Source: JANLYC01 sp963815445
GTDB taxonomy: Bacteria > Actinomycetota > Actinomycetes > Propionibacteriales > Nocardioidaceae
Direction: 5' to 3'
NCBI GenBank assembly: GCA_963815445.1
Contig: CAWFGV010000011.1
Coordinates: 558,001-622,000 of the forward strand
DNA length: 64,000 bases
Shown: piece after piece, positions 61,400 through 64,000 of the stretch
Layout of the letters: each line of letters starts with the position of its first letter
Position numbering within the stretch: the stretch's first letter is position 1
Translations under genes and position numbers: made by a program
Notes under the pieces: generated by a model
Told to the model about the DNA's origin: nothing
The model's database searches: none
What the model saw: the letters and a program-made list of their open reading frames with translations, nothing else

Positions 61400-62392
61400 G
61401 TGACAGCTGTCGACCCGCTAGCTCCTGTGTTCGTCCGGGAGCCGGCGACCGCAGACGAGGTCGACAACAACCCGTCTGAGTCGATCCTCGCGTCGCAAGG
61501 CGCAGGCACGTTCGACCGGCTGCGTGCGTATGTCGCCCTGACCAAGCCACGCATCATCGAGCTGTTGCTGCTGACCACGGTCCCGGTCATGTTCCTGGCT
61601 CAGCGCGGGGTGCCATCGCTGTGGCTGGTGGTCGCGACGGTCGCCGGCGGGACGCTGGCGGCCGGCAGCGCGAACGCGCTCAACTGTGTGGTCGACCGGG
61701 ACATCGACGAGAAGATGCTGCGTACCCGGAGGCGCCCGTTGCCGCGTCACCAGGTGTCGGCCGACGGGGCGCTGGTCTTCGGGCTCGTGCTCGGTGTGGC
61801 CGCGACGCTGCTGCTCGGGTTGACCGTCAACTGGTTGTCGGCCGCGCTGGCGCTGGTGGCGAACGCCTTCTACGTGCTCGTCTACACGATGGTGCTCAAG
61901 CGGCGTACGGCCCAGAACATCGTGTGGGGCGGGGCAGCTGGCTGCTTCCCCGCCCTGATCGGGTGGACGGCCGTGACCGGGTCCCTGGCCTGGCCCCCTG
62001 TCGTGCTGTTCCTGGTCGTGTTCTTCTGGACCCCGCCGCACTTCTGGTCGCTGGCCATCCGCTATCGCGCCGACTACGCCGCTGCGTCCGTGCCGATGCT
62101 GCCGGTGGTCGCGTCGTCGTACGAGGTCGGGCGTCAGATCGTCATCTACGCGTGGGTCACGTTCGCGACCTCGTTGGCGCTGTGGCCCGTCGCCGACACC
62201 GGCTGGCTCTACCCCGTCGCTGCCGCCGTGCTGGGGATCGCGTTCGTCGCCGAGGCGCATGCGTTGTGGCGGCGTTCGCGCACCAGCGAGGATCCCGTGG
62301 CGCTGAAGGCGATGCGGCTGTTCCACGGGTCGAACGCCTACCTGGCGCTGCTGTTCCTCGCGGTTGCGATCGACCCGCTGCTCACGCGCTGA
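61400..62392 (+). CDS. ctaB: protoheme IX farnesyltransferase (heme O synthase)
   Basis: Membrane prenyltransferase of 330 residues with about nine helices. The first Asp-rich motif is NCVVDRDIDEKMLRTRRRPL (NxxxDxxxD); the second aspartate-rich segment is RYRADYAAA. Adds farnesyl to heme B to make heme O for cytochrome oxidase. Start GTG 61400 or 61394 cannot be settled; both lack a strong SD. Divergence from tkt is the mycobacterial order. Confidence 0.95.
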   Translation: MTAVDPLAPVFVREPATADEVDNNPSESILASQGAGTFDRLRAYVALTKPRIIELLLLTTVPVMFLAQRGVPSLWLVVATVAGGTLAAGSANALNCVVDRDIDEKMLRTRRRPLPRHQVSADGALVFGLVLGVAATLLLGLTVNWLSAALALVANAFYVLVYTMVLKRRTAQNIVWGGAAGCFPALIGWTAVTGSLAWPPVVLFLVVFFWTPPHFWSLAIRYRADYAAASVPMLPVVASSYEVGRQIVIYAWVTFATSLALWPVADTGWLYPVAAAVLGIAFVAEAHALWRRSRTSEDPVALKAMRLFHGSNAYLALLFLAVAIDPLLTR

Positions 62393-62403
62393 CGGATCGC
62401 GGA

Positions 62404-63261
62404 TCAGCCGTAGTAGGGCGGGGGCGGCGCCTCGGCCCGGACGACGTTCGACCCGGCGACCTTGTCATGCAGGGCCTGTCGGTTCTTGTCCCACAGCGGC
62501 CACAGGTAGTCGACCAGCAGGAGCAGCCCGGCAACGATCCCCAACAGCGGCGACAGGTACAGCAGCTGCACGCCGTAGATGAACGCGCATCGTCTCCAGA
62601 TCAGCGCCATGCTCGGCGGGATGCTCGGGTCGTCGCGCCCCCGCACCTTGATCTTCGCGATGCGCTTCCCGGGCGTCGCCGCCCAGCGGCGCAGCGAGAA
62701 CACCTCGTAGGCGAGACCGACGAGGATCGTGATGAGCACGATCGGCACCATCGCCTGGACCAAGTTGCTGGGGAAGTCGAACGGGTTGGGCGTTGCACCC
62801 GCGTCGGCCCGCCGCTGCAGCTCCTGCGTGTAGTCCTGGTAGGCCTGGAAGTACCGGTACCAGAAGTACGCGTTGAACGGCACCGAGATCAACATCACGA
62901 AGATGTTGTCGAGAAGGCGAGCCCCCAGGCGCACCGGCCAGGACGCCAGCGGTACCCCGTCGGGTGTGGTGGCTCGCGAGGGTGGCGACGCAGGCGTGGT
63001 CGGGTGCGGGTCGTACCCGGAATCGGCCTGCCGCGGGGTCGAGCCCCCGGTGGCGTAGCCCGGTCCGTAGGGTGCCGGCGAGCCGAACGTGGGGGAGCCG
63101 TACGTCGGGAAGTCGGCGTGAGCGGCGACTGCAGGCGGAGCGGGTGGTGTCGGAGGCGCCGTCTTCGGGGCGGCGTGGTGGGTCCATGCCGTGCCGTCCC
63201 AGTACCGGTACTGGTCGCCGCTCCAGGGATCGTCATACCAGCCGGCCACGGGTGTCGTCAT
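62404..63261 (-). CDS. DUF2510-RDD-domain membrane protein
   Basis: Protein of 285 residues from ATG 63261. Residues 1-35 form the DUF2510 motif GWYDDPWSGDQYRYWDG followed by WT. Residues 36-115 are Pro/Gly/Ser-rich and disordered. Residues 120-270 hold the RDD domain with three helices, LGARLLDNIFVML, ATPGKRIAKIKV and DKNRQALHDKVAGS (Arg-Asp-Asp type). Function unknown; RDD proteins are proposed transporters. The stop lies 12 bases from the ctaB stop (convergent). Confidence 0.88.
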   Translation of the reverse strand: MTTPVAGWYDDPWSGDQYRYWDGTAWTHHAAPKTAPPTPPAPPAVAAHADFPTYGSPTFGSPAPYGPGYATGGSTPRQADSGYDPHPTTPASPPSRATTPDGVPLASWPVRLGARLLDNIFVMLISVPFNAYFWYRYFQAYQDYTQELQRRADAGATPNPFDFPSNLVQAMVPIVLITILVGLAYEVFSLRRWAATPGKRIAKIKVRGRDDPSIPPSMALIWRRCAFIYGVQLLYLSPLLGIVAGLLLLVDYLWPLWDKNRQALHDKVAGSNVVRAEAPPPPYYG

Positions 63262-63491
63262 GGCCTCAACTCTCTCACGCAGTGGGGAGTCGGCAGGGGC
63301 CCGGGCACCCTCGGCGTCACCTTGCGTAGGGGCGGAGTCGCGGGTTGTTTTGTCAAGGTTGAAAGACAGATAGCCCTTTAGGGCCATCTTGGACCGTTTC
63401 GGGCAGCGGCGACGTCGCGGCCGGTCGGAGTCGGCGAGACTCGGCACCTGCCCTTCCAACGGGCTGCGAGAGCGGGTTGGGATGGGACAGT
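63262..63491. other. interval upstream of the RDD gene
   Basis: No gene is supported. The GC is locally lower around 63340-63400, where GGCCCTAAAGGGCT forms a near-palindrome at 63377-63390 (minus strand) and TTGACA (minus, near 63357) may be a -35 box. A minus-strand frame enters the RDD gene here but has no start signal. Confidence 0.4.
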
Positions 63492-63520
63492 GTCCCGGGG
63501 GTAGCGGTGGCCCCCGGGAC
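63492..63520 (-). terminator. strong hairpin downstream of the YCII gene
   Basis: GTCCCGGGGG (63492-63501) pairs perfectly with CCCCCGGGAC (63511-63520) over a 9-base loop, 27 bases after the YCII stop on the minus strand. No T-run follows, as usual for actinobacterial terminators. Confidence 0.7.
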
Positions 63521-63546
63521 GCACCCCTCCGAGCTCGGCGAGGGAG

Positions 63547-63906
63547 TCACCCGGTCCGGGGCTGCGGCTTGAAGCGGCGAACCTCCTGCGGCCAGCCGCA
63601 TGCCTCCGCGACCTTGCCCGCCCACATCTTCGCGGCCTCGTCATCGGCCACGTCCACCACGGCGAACCCGCCCAGGAACTCCTTGGTCTCGACGTATGGT
63701 CCGTCGGTCATGACCAAAGCGCCACTGGTGGCGTCGGCGCTGTAGACGGGGCCGTCCTCCTCCTCCAGTCCTCCCGCGAAGACGTACACGTCGGCAGCCT
63801 TCATCTCGGCCACGACCGCCTTGGCGAGCGGTCCGCGCCCCCGGAACCACTCCTCGGTGTGGTCGCCCACCCACTGTTGGTTGAAGTAGATGAGGTACTC
63901 GGTCAT
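63547..63906 (-). CDS. YCII-domain (YciI-like) protein
   Basis: Protein of 119 residues. The ferredoxin-like YCII fold shows in YLIYFNQQW, VFAGGLEEEDGPV, MTDGPYVETKEFLGGFAVVDV; conserved His/Asp active-site candidates are not fully clear. These proteins often occur beside extracytoplasmic sigma factors, but the neighbour would be outside the window. Start ATG 63906 has GGAGC upstream, and TAGGGT (minus strand, near 63956-63951) could be its -10 box. Confidence 0.85.
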   Translation of the reverse strand: MTEYLIYFNQQWVGDHTEEWFRGRGPLAKAVVAEMKAADVYVFAGGLEEEDGPVYSADATSGALVMTDGPYVETKEFLGGFAVVDVADDEAAKMWAGKVAEACGWPQEVRRFKPQPRTG

Positions 63907-64000
63907 GGCCGCTCCTTCGCGTCTGGCGGACTCGGCAGTCCGCGTTCACCTACCCTACGAACGGCGACAGGTGAATCCGACACGGTCGTCACACAACGGG

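Overview
This is a GC-rich chromosomal stretch with no tRNA or rRNA gene, no insertion sequence and no CRISPR array that I can see. The gene content is actinobacterial: WhiA, RbpA, OpcA, a mycothiol-type DinB-fold enzyme, LigB-type ATP-dependent ligase, a DUF222/13E12 HNH protein, and the Rv-like gene orders uvrC-rapZ-yvcK-whiA, gap-pgk-tpiA-secG and tkt-tal-pgi-zwf-opcA-pgl facing ctaB. A member of the Propionibacteriales (Nocardioides/Aeromicrobium-like) is my best guess, by inference only.

Region 1 (1-9970, minus strand) is one long operon for a high-affinity uptake [NiFe]-hydrogenase of the actinobacterial group 1h type. It runs hypA, hypB, small subunit, large subunit, a NifU-Rieske fusion, three proteins of unknown function (DUF5947, DUF6084 and a 482-residue protein), two tandem 39-residue membrane miniproteins, a maturation endopeptidase, hypC and a DUF6390 protein. 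Most junctions are 4-base stop/start overlaps. Two promoters are visible, one before hypA and one before the small subunit; the second carries a palindrome over its -35 box. hypD, hypE and hypF are not in the window. This is the most interesting region: a complete but largely uncharacterised accessory set around an atmospheric-H2-type enzyme.

Region 2 (10-24 kb) holds an NAD-dependent epimerase-like protein, a secreted M23/FG-GAP protein, an HtdX-FabG4 pair divergent from a FadA2-like thiolase (a fatty-acid-metabolism set known from mycobacteria), an SGNH hydrolase, an MFS exporter, a DNA ligase, a VOC protein, an AlkA-type glycosylase coupled to a PAP2 phosphatase, and a methyltransferase.

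Region 3 (24-43 kb) spreads uvrB, uvrA and uvrC among other genes: a TerC protein behind a yybP-ykoY-type Mn riboswitch, a three-gene muropeptide-salvage operon, VOC and ABM-like proteins separated by related inverted repeats, an MBL-fold/DinB-fold pair divergent from uvrA, a Tat-exported Rieske lipoprotein and a secreted GH15 glucoamylase. Of the three uvr genes only uvrA has a visible LexA box.

Region 4 (42.8-64 kb) is the core-metabolism block: rapZ-yvcK-whiA, lower glycolysis with secG, rbpA, a phosphotransferase, a LexA-controlled 13E12-type HNH protein, the pentose phosphate operon (tkt to pgl), ctaB, an RDD membrane protein and a YCII protein.

A feature running through the window is leaderless initiation: at about twelve genes a TAnnnT hexamer lies 6-8 bases before the start codon with no Shine-Dalgarno sequence between.
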